Part shown: one piece after another, positions 25,185-34,240 of the stretch
Layout of the letters: every line of letters begins with the position of its first letter
Position numbering within the stretch: the first letter of the stretch is position 1
Origin: an uncultured Lachnoclostridium sp.
GTDB lineage: Bacteria > Bacillota > Clostridia > Lachnospirales > Lachnospiraceae
Assembly: GCA_947565985.1 (NCBI GenBank)
Contig: CANOID010000007.1
Span: 1 to 50,129, forward strand
DNA: 50,129 bases
Direction of reading: 5' to 3'
Position numbers and translations under genes: made by a program
The notes under the pieces: generated by a model
Told to the model about the DNA's origin: nothing
Database searches by the model: none
What the model saw: only the letters and a program-made list of their open reading frames with translations

Positions 25185-25793
25185 TTACTGTCTGTTATAG
25201 TATTTTATTCCACTTTCAGGCTTGAAATATGTTCTTATATATCCATCAGTTGACACTATTACAAATTCATTCGTTTTTTCAAGATAATACACATCGTCAC
25301 CATCTTCTTTTTCTGTCTTATGTAGTGCATCACTTGAAGAAATTACATTGTTTGCTCCTGCAAGATATTCTTCTTTTGTAGAATAATCAAAATCACTGCC
25401 ATGTTTTTCAAAATGCTCTGTAAGATATCTATCACTGCGAAACTGGTAGGTAGGAGTAACAGAAGTATTGCTTTCACTTTCGTAAGAAGTGTTATCATTA
25501 TTTTCAACACCAGTATCTAGAAACTGTTTACCAGACAGTGTTGCAATAATACAGATAAATAATACTATTGCAGTTATAAACTTGTTTTTGGTACCTCTTA
25601 TATTAATAGGAGTGTTTTCGTTAATACTCTCACTTTTAATATTTTCCATATTTTCAGATGTTACTTCAGTTTTGCTGTTTTCCCGGCATTTTTTGCAACG
25701 CTTTGGCAATTCTAAATTTTTAGAATTGTAAAAATTGATTTCTCCTGATGTTAGTTCAAATTCCTGACCACATTCTTTACATATGCGTTTCAT
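25185..25793 (-). CDS. Membrane-anchored zinc-ribbon protein with toxin-like (BECR-type) C-terminal domain
   Basis: A 202-residue protein in three parts. Residues 1-40 are a zinc ribbon (Cys5, Cys8, Cys33, Cys36) of the type seen in small clostridial proteins. Residues about 72-88 form one TM segment. Residues about 117-202 contain HFEKHG, YLAGANNVI, TNEFVIVSTDGYIRTYFKP and a final YYNRQ; this pattern resembles nuclease domains of the barnase/EndoU/colicin E5-D/RelE (BECR) group at the ends of polymorphic toxins. The nuclease link is from memory of motif patterns, not a search. No immunity gene is adjacent. It starts 24 bp after miaA and ends the operon. Confidence 0.7.
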   Translation of the reverse strand: MKRICKECGQEFELTSGEINFYNSKNLELPKRCKKCRENSKTEVTSENMENIKSESINENTPINIRGTKNKFITAIVLFICIIATLSGKQFLDTGVENNDNTSYESESNTSVTPTYQFRSDRYLTEHFEKHGSDFDYSTKEEYLAGANNVISSSDALHKTEKEDGDDVYYLEKTNEFVIVSTDGYIRTYFKPESGIKYYNRQ

Positions 25794-25817
25794 AAATTGA
25801 ATCCTTTCGTAGATAGT

Positions 25818-26750
25818 TTATAGTATTTTTTTACACTCTGAAATACAGTATTCAAGAAGTTCTGTTTCTGATGCGAATTTATCTTTTTCCAGCCATAGTA
25901 CATCTTTTTCCCTTCTGAACCATGTAAGCTGTCTTTTGGCAAAGTGTCTTGTTTCCTGTTTTATTTTTTCAAATGCAGTGTCAAGGGATGTGCCATTTTC
26001 TATTGCATTTATTATTTCTTTATATCCTAGCCCCTGCATGGAAACCATATCTTTAGTGCATCCTTTTGCCATAAGAGCTTTTACTTCATTTTCCAGTCCA
26101 GCTTTACGCATCTGATCTACTCTTTTATCTATTCTGTTATACAAAATATCTCTTGGAAGGTTCACTACAAAATACTTAAAGTTATATGCTGGTTTTTTTT
26201 GCCGTTCTTCCTTATTGTGTAATGATATTGGTGTGCCTGTCTGTTTATAATATTCTAATGCTCTTATAACCCGCTTAACATTGTTTGGATGAATTGCATC
26301 AGCAGATGTTTTATCAACTTTTTGAAGTTTTTTGTGCAGTTCATCTACACCATGCTCTTTTGCAAAGTTCCATAGGCTGTCACGGTATTTATAGTCTGCT
26401 TCTGTTTCTTTGAAATTAATATTATATAAAACAGCTTGTATATAAAAACCTGTACCACCAACTATAAGGGGCACTTTGCCATGACTGTAAATTTGTTCTA
26501 TATAATTGTTGCACTTTTCTTTAAAAATAGCAACATTAAATTCATTTTCTGGCTCGAATTCATCAATAAGATAATGTTTAATGCCACACATTTCTTCTGG
26601 CATAATTTTTGCAGTGCCTATATCCATCCCACGGTAAACCTGCATAGAATCCGCAGATATAATTTCAGCATTAATTTCTTTTGCAACATCTATAGACAGT
26701 GAAGTTTTTCCTGCTGCTGTTGGTCCTGTTATAATAATAATTGGTTTCAT
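25818..26750 (-). CDS. miaA: tRNA dimethylallyltransferase
   Basis: A 310-residue enzyme that adds a dimethylallyl group to A37 of tRNAs reading codons that start with U. It has the P-loop GPTAAGKTSLS (about 8-18), the DSMQVYRGMDIGTAK motif, the LIVGGTGFYIQAVL stretch and QLTWFRREKDV near the C-terminus. RBS AGGGGA supports the start. It follows mutL by 16 bp, the usual mutS-mutL-miaA order of Clostridia. Confidence 0.97.
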   Translation of the reverse strand: MKPIIIITGPTAAGKTSLSIDVAKEINAEIISADSMQVYRGMDIGTAKIMPEEMCGIKHYLIDEFEPENEFNVAIFKEKCNNYIEQIYSHGKVPLIVGGTGFYIQAVLYNINFKETEADYKYRDSLWNFAKEHGVDELHKKLQKVDKTSADAIHPNNVKRVIRALEYYKQTGTPISLHNKEERQKKPAYNFKYFVVNLPRDILYNRIDKRVDQMRKAGLENEVKALMAKGCTKDMVSMQGLGYKEIINAIENGTSLDTAFEKIKQETRHFAKRQLTWFRREKDVLWLEKDKFASETELLEYCISECKKIL

Positions 26751-26766
26751 CTAAAAATCCCCTAGT

Positions 26767-28419
26767 TTACCGTTTAAATTTATTTTCTAATTCCTTTTGT
26801 GATATCTTTATCATTGTTGGTCGTCCATGTGGACAGTTATATGGATTCTCTAGTGACATCAGCTCTTTTAAAAGTTCATGTATCTGTTCTTCTGGCAAAT
26901 CACTGCCACCCTTTATAGCAGCTTTGCATGACATTGTTGCAACACGCTCTATCAGTGTAGCAGGAGTTATATTAATTTTATTATCTACAAGATTGTCAAT
27001 TATCTCAATAATAAGCTCCTGTGTCGCAATGTTTGGAAGCTGTGCAGGCACACCTGTTACCATATATTCTCTGCCACCAAAGCTTTCAATACAGTAGCCA
27101 AGCTTCTCAAAAATGCTAATATTTTCTTCCAATGCCTGTCGCTCAGTCATTGAAAGACTTAAAACAAGCGGTGGTGCTAGTATCTGGGTAAGAGGTGTGT
27201 TACTCTCTATCTGTTTTATAAACCTTTCATAAAGAACTTTTTCATGTGCAGCGTGCTGGTCTACTAAAAACATATCACTACCATATTGCAAAATCCAGTA
27301 TGTAGAAAAAACTTGACCAATAATTTTTACATTTGTTTCAAATAATGTCTCTTGTTTGATATTATGAACCATATATGTAGCATTTTCTCTAAATGTTTCC
27401 TTATCTTGTTGAAGTGCTACATCTGGTATTAATTCCTTATATTTTAAAGTTTCTGATACAGCATTATATATATCTTTATACAACTCTTTTTCATTTGTAA
27501 AACGTATTTCCATTTTCTGTGGATGTACGTTGATGTCTATAAGCTGTGGCATAATATTAAAGTGAAGCACTGTAAATGGATATTTATGCTGCATCATATA
27601 TGGCGAATAGGCTTCTTCAACTGCATGACTGATAATATGACTTTTTATAAATCTACCATTGATAAAATAATTTATATAACCTCTGTTACCACGTGCGATG
27701 ACCGGTTTACCAATAAATCCGTTTATAGTACAACTTCCTTTGACTATACTAATTGGCAATAGGTTTAAAGTTATATCTCTGCCATATATATTGTAAATTA
27801 CATCTTTTATATTTCCATTACCTGATGTAAAAAGTTTTGGCTGGTTCTGGTTAATAAATCTAAATGAAATCTTTGGATGTGACAAAGCCATATGTTCTAT
27901 TAAATTGCTTATATATCCAGCCTCAGTTTGTGATGTTTTTAAAAATTTAAGCCTTGCTGGTGTATTATAAAAAAGATTGCGTACTACAAACGTAGTCCCA
28001 TCTGGGCATCCAGCAGCTCCGCATTTTTTTTCACTGCCACCTTCGATAACATACATATATCCATTAAGTGAATTCTTGGTTCTTGTAAACATTTCAAGCT
28101 GTGATACAGCAGCAATACTTGCAAGTGCCTCACCTCTAAAACCTAGTGTAGATACAGATAAGAGGTCCTGCAGCTTTGTTATCTTACTTGTTGCGTGTGA
28201 AACAAATGCAAGTTTTATATCTTCTTCATCTATTCCGCTTCCATTGTCAGTAACACGTATTAGACTTTTGCCGCCGTCTTTTATTTCTACAGTAATAGAA
28301 TTAGCACCTGCATCAATCGCATTTTCTATAAGTTCTTTTACTACAGCCATAGGTCTTTCAATCACTTCACCTGCTGCAATCTTATTCACTGTATCTGCAT
28401 CAAGAATCTGTATAGACAT
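26767..28419 (-). CDS. mutL: DNA mismatch repair protein MutL
   Basis: A 550-residue mismatch-repair ATPase. The GHKL ATPase motifs are at the N-terminus (GEVIERPMAVVKELIENAIDAG is reduced here to its core ELIENAIDAG, plus DNGSGI and GFRGEALASI). The C-terminal endonuclease motif DQHAAHEKVLYE is intact, and SCKAAIKGG and CPHGRPT follow, so it nicks DNA itself as expected in bacteria lacking MutH. It starts 4 bp after mutS. Confidence 0.97.
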   Translation of the reverse strand: MSIQILDADTVNKIAAGEVIERPMAVVKELIENAIDAGANSITVEIKDGGKSLIRVTDNGSGIDEEDIKLAFVSHATSKITKLQDLLSVSTLGFRGEALASIAAVSQLEMFTRTKNSLNGYMYVIEGGSEKKCGAAGCPDGTTFVVRNLFYNTPARLKFLKTSQTEAGYISNLIEHMALSHPKISFRFINQNQPKLFTSGNGNIKDVIYNIYGRDITLNLLPISIVKGSCTINGFIGKPVIARGNRGYINYFINGRFIKSHIISHAVEEAYSPYMMQHKYPFTVLHFNIMPQLIDINVHPQKMEIRFTNEKELYKDIYNAVSETLKYKELIPDVALQQDKETFRENATYMVHNIKQETLFETNVKIIGQVFSTYWILQYGSDMFLVDQHAAHEKVLYERFIKQIESNTPLTQILAPPLVLSLSMTERQALEENISIFEKLGYCIESFGGREYMVTGVPAQLPNIATQELIIEIIDNLVDNKINITPATLIERVATMSCKAAIKGGSDLPEEQIHELLKELMSLENPYNCPHGRPTMIKISQKELENKFKR

Positions 28420-28423
28420 ACAT

Positions 28424-31123
28424 TTATATCCTTTCCCTAAGCCTTGTTTGCATTTTATATAAAATATTCATAGCGTCTATAGGTGTTGTATTAGATAAAT
28501 CAAGGTCATGCAATTCAAGAATTATATCATCGGTCTTTATATTTGAATTATTTGTACCAAATAAGGAAAGTTGTCCCATTTTCTCTGCTTCTGTCTTGTG
28601 TCTGCATTTCCGCTTTGATTTAGTTTGTTGTTCTATCCCATAGTTATAAATAGGTTCTTCATATACTGTTGCAGCATCAATATCTTTTGTGTGTCCAAGG
28701 ATATCGTTTTCATTAAGCTGTGTAGCGATTTGTCTTGCACGCTCTAACACGCTTTCAGGCACACCTGCAAGTTTTGCCACTTGTATTCCATAGCTTTTAT
28801 CAGCACCACCTTTAATTATTTTTCTTAAAAATACTATGTCCTCCCCCTGTTCTTTTACCGCTATACAATAATTACTAACACTGCCAAGCTTTCCTTCAAG
28901 TTCTGTAAGTTCATGATAATGTGTGGCAAATAGTGTCTTGGCACCAAGCAATTTTGTATTGGCAATATGTTCTATTACAGCCCAAGCAATGCTCAACCCA
29001 TCAAATGTACTTGTTCCTCTTCCAATTTCATCTAATATTATAAGACTGTTTTTAGTTGCATTTCTTATAATGTTTGCAACTTCAGTCATTTCAACCATAA
29101 ATGTACTTTGTCCACTTGCAAGGTCGTCAGATGCACCTACTCTTGTAAATATCCTATCAACAATGCCAATTTTGGCACTCTCTGCTGGTATAAATGAACC
29201 TATTTGTGCCATTAGTACAATAAGTGCAGTTTGACGCATATATGTAGATTTACCTGCCATATTAGGACCAGTGATAATGGCTATTCTGTGCTTATTATTA
29301 TCAAGATATGTATCATTTGCAATAAACATATCACCACTTATCATTTTCTCTACTACAGGGTGTCGACCATTCTTTATTTCAATGCCTCCCTTTTTAGTAA
29401 TCTCAGGACGTACGTAATTATTTTGTTCTGCAACCAGTGCAAGTGTTGAAAACATATCTATATTTGCAATTATCTGTGCTGTTTTTTGAATTCTTGCGAT
29501 GTTATCATAAATTGTATCCCGTACTTGGCAGAAAATATTATATTCCATATTATAAAGCTTGTCTTCTGCACCAAGAATTGTATCTTCAAGTTCCTTTAAA
29601 CGTGGTGTTGTATACCTTTCTGCATTTGCCATTGTCTGTCTTCTTGTCCAGTCGTCAGGCACAAGCTCTTTATATGAATTGGTCACTTCAAGATAGTATC
29701 CAAATATTTTATTGTATTTTACCCTGAGGTTTTTAATGCCAGTACGTGTTTTTTCTTCTTCTACAAGCTGTGTAAGCCAGTTTTTACCATCGGTTTTTGC
29801 ACTGCGTAGTTTGTCCACTTGGCTGTTATAGCCATCTTTAATAATACCGCCTTCCTTCATTGATAATGGCGGTTCCTCTTCAATAGAGCTGTCTATAAGT
29901 TTAAAAATATCTCTCAATTCATCAAGTTGAATTGCAAAATCTTTTAATTTTGATTTTGTAAATGTAGAGAGCAATTCTTTAATATGTGGAAGTACAGAAA
30001 GCGACTGGCGCAGTGCTATCAAATCTCTTGGATTCGCATTTCTATAGCTAATTTTGCCAATTAGTCGTTCTAAATCATATATTAACCTAAAGCATTTTCG
30101 CATTTCTTCACGTGAAACAATATTATTATTTAACTCTGTTATAATATCAAGTCTTTTATTAATTTCATTTGTATCTACGAGTGGTTGCTCAATAGACTTG
30201 CGTAAAAGTCTTGCTCCCATAGCTGTCTTTGTCTTATCAAGAACCCAAAGCAGGGAGCCCCTTTTGGATTTTTCACGCATTGTTTCGCAAAGTTCAAGGT
30301 TTCTCCTTGTCGAGCGGTCAAGCAGCATATAATTGTCAGGTGAATATGGTTTAATATGTGTAATATGCTCAAGTGATATCTTCTGTGTCATTATAAGATA
30401 CTGCATCACTGCACCCGAAGCAATTACCCCTATGCTGTAGTCATTAAGTCCAATCCCTGCAAGGGAGCTTGTTTTAAAATGTTCCATAAGAATTTCTTTA
30501 CATTTATCTTCATCAAAATACCATGATTCAATAGAAGACACTATTATATTAAGTCTATTTTTTAAATCTGCTAAGTCAATTCCTGATACAAGAAATGAGT
30601 CATTGCATATAATCTCAGATGGCAGTATTTTGCTAATTTCATCAAGTAGTTTACTTTCAGAATCAAACTCTGTCATACAAAATTCTCCTGTTGTAACATC
30701 TGCATATGCAACGCCATATGCATTAACTGTGTACAACACACACATAAGATAGTTATTCTTGCTTTCATCAAGGGCTTGTGTATTAAGGTTTGTACCTGGT
30801 GTTACTACACGTACAACTTCTCTTTTTACAAGTCCCTTTGATTCTTTAGGCTCTTCTACTTGTTCGCAGATTGCAACTTTATACCCTTTACTTACCAATC
30901 TGTCTAAATATGTGTCAACTGCATGGAATGGTACACCGCACATAGGGGCTCTCTCAGAAAGTCCACAACTTTTTGATGTAAGTGTCAGTTCAAGTTCTTC
31001 GGAGCATATTTTGGCATCCTCATAAAACATTTCATAAAAATCCCCTAAACGATAAAAAAGAATACAATCATTGTATTCCCTCTTTGTATATATATAATTC
31101 TGCATCATAGGCGTGAGTGGCAT
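28424..31123 (-). CDS. mutS: DNA mismatch repair protein MutS
   Basis: An 899-residue mismatch-recognition ATPase. The mismatch-binding domain has the FYEMFYEDA motif (the Phe-x-Glu wedge is FYEMF), followed by connector, lever and clamp domains, the ATPase with Walker A GPNMAGKSTYMRQ and the DEIGRGTSTFDG motif, and a C-terminal tail. The ATG at 31123 follows GAGAGG; an ATG 21 bp earlier has no site. The start is only about 55 bp from the 3' end of rnpB; a GC-rich palindrome (31150-31162) lies between and no promoter is clear, so read-through from the rnpB promoter is likely. Confidence 0.96.
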   Translation of the reverse strand: MPLTPMMQNYIYTKREYNDCILFYRLGDFYEMFYEDAKICSEELELTLTSKSCGLSERAPMCGVPFHAVDTYLDRLVSKGYKVAICEQVEEPKESKGLVKREVVRVVTPGTNLNTQALDESKNNYLMCVLYTVNAYGVAYADVTTGEFCMTEFDSESKLLDEISKILPSEIICNDSFLVSGIDLADLKNRLNIIVSSIESWYFDEDKCKEILMEHFKTSSLAGIGLNDYSIGVIASGAVMQYLIMTQKISLEHITHIKPYSPDNYMLLDRSTRRNLELCETMREKSKRGSLLWVLDKTKTAMGARLLRKSIEQPLVDTNEINKRLDIITELNNNIVSREEMRKCFRLIYDLERLIGKISYRNANPRDLIALRQSLSVLPHIKELLSTFTKSKLKDFAIQLDELRDIFKLIDSSIEEEPPLSMKEGGIIKDGYNSQVDKLRSAKTDGKNWLTQLVEEEKTRTGIKNLRVKYNKIFGYYLEVTNSYKELVPDDWTRRQTMANAERYTTPRLKELEDTILGAEDKLYNMEYNIFCQVRDTIYDNIARIQKTAQIIANIDMFSTLALVAEQNNYVRPEITKKGGIEIKNGRHPVVEKMISGDMFIANDTYLDNNKHRIAIITGPNMAGKSTYMRQTALIVLMAQIGSFIPAESAKIGIVDRIFTRVGASDDLASGQSTFMVEMTEVANIIRNATKNSLIILDEIGRGTSTFDGLSIAWAVIEHIANTKLLGAKTLFATHYHELTELEGKLGSVSNYCIAVKEQGEDIVFLRKIIKGGADKSYGIQVAKLAGVPESVLERARQIATQLNENDILGHTKDIDAATVYEEPIYNYGIEQQTKSKRKCRHKTEAEKMGQLSLFGTNNSNIKTDDIILELHDLDLSNTTPIDAMNILYKMQTRLRERI

Positions 31124-31177
31124 TCTTATATTCCTCTCTTTCATCTAATGCCGCACTGCGGCTTATCTAGTAAAACT

Positions 31178-31524
31178 GATGAGCAGCACTATAAGCCGGG
31201 TTCTGTATCAGACAATCATCTATCTAGACCTAGCGTTACCGTTAGGTTCAAGCGACCTACCCGAAACACAGCGGGCAACTGTATTGTTCCTGTCTGGTCT
31301 TGCTTCAAATGGGGTTTACACAGCCTTTCTTGTTACCAAGGAAGCGGTAAGCTCTTACCTTACCTTTTCACCCTTACCTGTATACAGGCGGTTATTTTCT
31401 GTTGCACTAGCCTGAGAGTTACCTCCACCGGACGTTATCCGGCATCCTGCCCTGCGAAGCCCGGACTTTCCTCATCTGTATGTCTAAATCGCATACAGCC
31501 GCGATTGCCTGTACTGCTCACCAC
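31178..31524 (-). ncRNA. rnpB: RNase P RNA (class A)
   Basis: On the minus strand the conserved GAGGAAAGTCCGGGC segment, the AGGGTGAAAAGGTAAGGTAAG region and the 3' ACCCGGCTTATAG segment are all present in order. The ends pair through TGAGCAG and CTGCTCA to form helix P1. The RNA is the catalytic part of RNase P, which trims the 5' ends of tRNA precursors. Ends are placed to within a few bases from P1 and from the promoter. Confidence 0.95.
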
Positions 31525-31530
31525 CAGAAT

Positions 31531-31559
31531 ATTTTAACATGATGGAAAAAAAATGTAAA
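31531..31559 (-). promoter_or_regulatory. Promoter of rnpB
   Basis: TTTACA (31554-31559), a 17-bp T-rich spacer and an extended -10 TGTTAAAAT (box 31531-31536) on the minus strand place the start of transcription about seven bases later, at the RNase P RNA 5' end. Confidence 0.8.
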
Positions 31560-31573
31560 GACCTCATAAATGC

Positions 31574-31605
31574 AAAAACCCCATAGATACAAAAGTATCT
31601 ATGGG
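31574..31605 (-). terminator. Terminator of the BlaI-type regulator gene
   Basis: CCCATAGATAC (31580-31590) pairs perfectly with GTATCTATGGG (31595-31605) around four A, followed on the minus strand by GTTTTTG. It lies 9 bp after the stop codon and just before the rnpB promoter. Confidence 0.9.
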
Positions 31606-31613
31606 TAAAACAC

Positions 31614-32030
31614 TTATTTAAGTTTTTTCTCATACTCGTCTAATAATGCTCTTAACAATCTAATATCTTCCATCTTCTTCTCATCATCCTCTTCTATGTC
31701 TAAAAGTGCTGACATAATGGACACCTTAGAAATTTTATTACTCAATGACTTGTACTCAGATGTCATCTTATGTATTAAAAAGTCTTCCTGTGAGATTAAA
31801 GGTGAATAGCTACGTGTCAGAACTGTACCACTGTAAACAATTTCGGCTACTTCAATTAGGTTGTTTTTCAGAAGTTTCCTTAAAACAGCTTGTACTGTAT
31901 TCATCGTAAGCTCAGGTTTTGCCTTTACAATGAGTGCTGCTGTTTTAGGGGCATCACTATCCCACAGTATGTTCATAACATCTAAGTCACGTTTTGTAAG
32001 ATTAGTATTAATGGTTTGTTTGTTCTTCAT
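31614..32030 (-). CDS. BlaI/MecI-family transcriptional repressor (orphan)
   Basis: A 138-residue regulator with an N-terminal winged helix typical of BlaI/MecI/CopY: LTKRDLDVMNILWDSDAP, then ELTMNTVQAVLRKLLKNNLIEV as recognition helix and wing. The C-terminal half is charged and helical and would form the dimer. By family it represses beta-lactam-resistance or wall-stress genes and its own gene, and is removed by a BlaR1/MecR1 sensor protease; no such partner is in this window. It is flanked by its own promoter and terminator, so it is monocistronic. The MecA-like PBP at 414-2573 is a candidate target. Confidence 0.9.
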   Translation of the reverse strand: MKNKQTINTNLTKRDLDVMNILWDSDAPKTAALIVKAKPELTMNTVQAVLRKLLKNNLIEVAEIVYSGTVLTRSYSPLISQEDFLIHKMTSEYKSLSNKISKVSIMSALLDIEEDDEKKMEDIRLLRALLDEYEKKLK

Positions 32031-32081
32031 AATAATGTCTCCTTTGCATATTATAATGTTAACTCAAAAACAATCTTATTT

Positions 32082-32146
32082 ATTATACACTGTAATCTTC
32101 AAAAAATCAAATAAAATTCATATAAAAGAAGTCAATATTGTAATCT
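32082..32146 (-). promoter_or_regulatory. Promoter of the BlaI-type gene with overlapping TACAnTGTA dyad
   Basis: On the minus strand TTTGAT (32106-32111), an 18-bp spacer and TATAAT (32082-32087). The perfect dyad TACACTGTA (32086-32094) overlaps the -10 and fits the BlaI-type core. The word AGATTACA occurs here (32091-32098) and again 48 bp upstream (32139-32146), suggesting two operator half-regions. Apart from this, the 32031-32372 gap is AT-rich and I see nothing else in it. Confidence 0.55.
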
Positions 32147-32372
32147 ATATATTGCAATCTGGTTGCTACTATAATTTTAGCATTTAAAATATGTTCTTTC
32201 CAGATTTGATATACTCATTATACCTCCTATCTTTAATGTTGTCATTAACTCCTTTATTATATATAAGTATATAATATCTTAATTAATAGAATATTTCAAT
32301 ATAAAACGGCACTATAGCACAAATTTATTTGTACTAAAATGAGTTTAACATAAATCATACAATGATACAAGA

Positions 32373-32406
32373 TAAAAAAACAACGTCTGCTATATTCTAC
32401 AGACGT
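32373..32406 (-). terminator. Terminator of the nusA-infB operon
   Basis: ACGTCTG (32383-32389) pairs with CAGACGT (32400-32406), followed by TTTTTTT on the minus strand. The stem includes the ribF stop codon. Confidence 0.85.
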
Positions 32407-33305
32407 AGTTTCTTCAGCACTTCTGCTGCATATTTCTTATCACGCTCCATTTGATTTTTAAGCTGCTCTATATCTGGAAATTTTTTTTCAGGACGTAAAA
32501 ACTCATGAAATTCAACAAGTATGTTCTGTCCATATATATCCTTTTTAAAATTCAGTATACATGTTTCTACAACTGTCCTATCTGAGCCAACTGTAGGCTT
32601 TCTGCCAATATTAGTAACGGCAGGATAACGCTTGCCATCAAGCACTAGTGTTGTTGCGTATACACCTGATGGCAGAAGTACTTTTTCTGCTCTAGGAAAA
32701 ATATTGGCAGTGGGCATATCAAGTCTACGACCAAGTGCATTACCATGAACTACTGTTCCTTCTATAAAATATGTCCTACCTAAAAGCTTATTAGCATCCT
32801 TTATACTGCCATTTTCAATTTTTTTCCTAATCAGAGTACTGCTTATAATTCCATCTTCTGAGGAGAGTTTGTTAAATATTTTGATTGCATACCCGTATTT
32901 TGAGGCATATGCTTTAAGCATACCAGCATTTCCACGTCTGTCCTTTCCAAAGTGGAAATCAGTCCCAACACATATAAATCTTGCGTCCATCTTTTCCACA
33001 AGAAATTTTTCTATAAAGTCTTCTGGACTCATATTTTTTGTTTCATTATTAAAGGGAAGCACCACTGTTCTTTTTATTCCTGTATCTTTAAGGACTATTT
33101 GCTTTTCTTGCCAAGAATATATAAGTTTGCCTGCTGCGTCATCTGTCTCAAAAGTAAAAACTGTTGGGACAAATTCTGTATGTTTTAATATTTCATATAA
33201 TAAAAGCCTGTGTCCAAGGTGTATACCATCGAATTTGCCAAGTGATACAGCACTGTTTTTTAATTTTATATCCATTCCTCTAAGGATTTCCATGTTAATA
33301 ACCAT
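32397..33305 (-). CDS. ribF: Bifunctional riboflavin kinase / FAD synthetase
   Basis: A 302-residue enzyme that makes FMN from riboflavin and FAD from FMN. The N-terminal adenylyltransferase domain has the GKFDGIHLGHRLLL nucleotide motif (about 23-36) and FICVGTDFHFGKDRRGN; the C-terminal kinase domain has the GRRLDMPTANIFP and GVYAT motifs. Two ATGs (33305 and 33293) are possible and neither has ideal RBS spacing. It is the last gene of the rimP-nusA operon, as in many Firmicutes, 22 bp after truB. Confidence 0.96.
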   Translation of the reverse strand: MVINMEILRGMDIKLKNSAVSLGKFDGIHLGHRLLLYEILKHTEFVPTVFTFETDDAAGKLIYSWQEKQIVLKDTGIKRTVVLPFNNETKNMSPEDFIEKFLVEKMDARFICVGTDFHFGKDRRGNAGMLKAYASKYGYAIKIFNKLSSEDGIISSTLIRKKIENGSIKDANKLLGRTYFIEGTVVHGNALGRRLDMPTANIFPRAEKVLLPSGVYATTLVLDGKRYPAVTNIGRKPTVGSDRTVVETCILNFKKDIYGQNILVEFHEFLRPEKKFPDIEQLKNQMERDKKYAAEVLKKLRL

Positions 33306-33327
33306 GCCCTTTCCACTATTTAGTAAT

Positions 33328-34236
33328 TTAGAACATTTTATTTACTCTGTATTCCTCTGCTTCTCTTTTGTAAATTGCCTTAAACATACCATTTTTGTCA
33401 TACACAAGTATATTTTCTCCAATTAGTGATTTCTCGTTTTCTGTCAAAGGATAGAGCATCCCTAAAGACAGTTTATTACCATTAGCAAGACAGGAGATAA
33501 ACTCGTCTTTTATCTTAAATTTTTTATATTCAGAAAAAAGTTTATCAGGAGATATAAAATACTTTTCAAGCTTTGCAGTATTTTGCTGTGCTGCCTGTTG
33601 TACTGTTGACAAAGTGACTGCATCTTCTATTTTAAATATAGAAACCCTTGTTCTCACAAGTTTTTCCATAGTTGCAAATATCCCAAGTGATATCCCTATA
33701 TCATGGCATAGTGTCCTTATATAAGTTCCCTTTGAACACATAACATTCATTGAAAATAAGCCTCTGTCTAGGTCTATATCTGTAACTTCTATAGATGATA
33801 TGGTAATAGGGCGTGCTTTTCTTTCTACAGTTTTTCCTTCTCTTGCAAGTTCATAAAGCTTTTTTCCATTCACTTTGATTGCTGAATACATTGGTGGTAC
33901 TTGCATTATTTCTCCTTGAAACTGTTTTACACAGTTAATAATGTCTTTCTCTGTAATACCTTTTATGCTGCATTTTCTTAAAACAGTTCCAGTTATATCC
34001 TGTGTATCAGTTTCAATGCCAAGACGACATACCGCATGATATGACTTGTTTTGGTCTGTAAGAAGCCCACACACTTTTGTCGCTTTGCCACAACATACTG
34101 GCAAAACTCCTTCTGCCATAGGGTCAAGAGTGCCAGTATGTCCGATTTTTTTCTGATGAAGTATTCCACGCAGTTTTGCAACTACATCATGGGAAGTAAA
34201 GCCAGATTCTTTATATATATTAATTATTCCATCCAT
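33328..34236 (-). CDS. truB: tRNA pseudouridine-55 synthase
   Basis: A 302-residue enzyme that converts U55 of the tRNA T-loop to pseudouridine. The catalytic Asp is in KIGHTGTLDPMAEGVLP (about 31-47), and the family stretches CSKGTYIRTLCHDIG and VPPMYSAIKVNGKKLYELAR are present; a short C-terminal PUA-like region follows. It starts 4 bp after the DHH-phosphoesterase gene. Confidence 0.96.
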   Translation of the reverse strand: MDGIINIYKESGFTSHDVVAKLRGILHQKKIGHTGTLDPMAEGVLPVCCGKATKVCGLLTDQNKSYHAVCRLGIETDTQDITGTVLRKCSIKGITEKDIINCVKQFQGEIMQVPPMYSAIKVNGKKLYELAREGKTVERKARPITISSIEVTDIDLDRGLFSMNVMCSKGTYIRTLCHDIGISLGIFATMEKLVRTRVSIFKIEDAVTLSTVQQAAQQNTAKLEKYFISPDKLFSEYKKFKIKDEFISCLANGNKLSLGMLYPLTENEKSLIGENILVYDKNGMFKAIYKREAEEYRVNKMF

Positions 34237-34240
34237 ATTT

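Noticed and set aside
31150-31162. GC palindrome as an rnpB terminator
   Set aside because: No T run follows on the minus strand, so termination here is not supported.
32373-33327. FMN riboswitch near ribF
   Set aside because: ribF is the last gene of the nusA operon with only 22 bp in front of it; no aptamer sequence is present.
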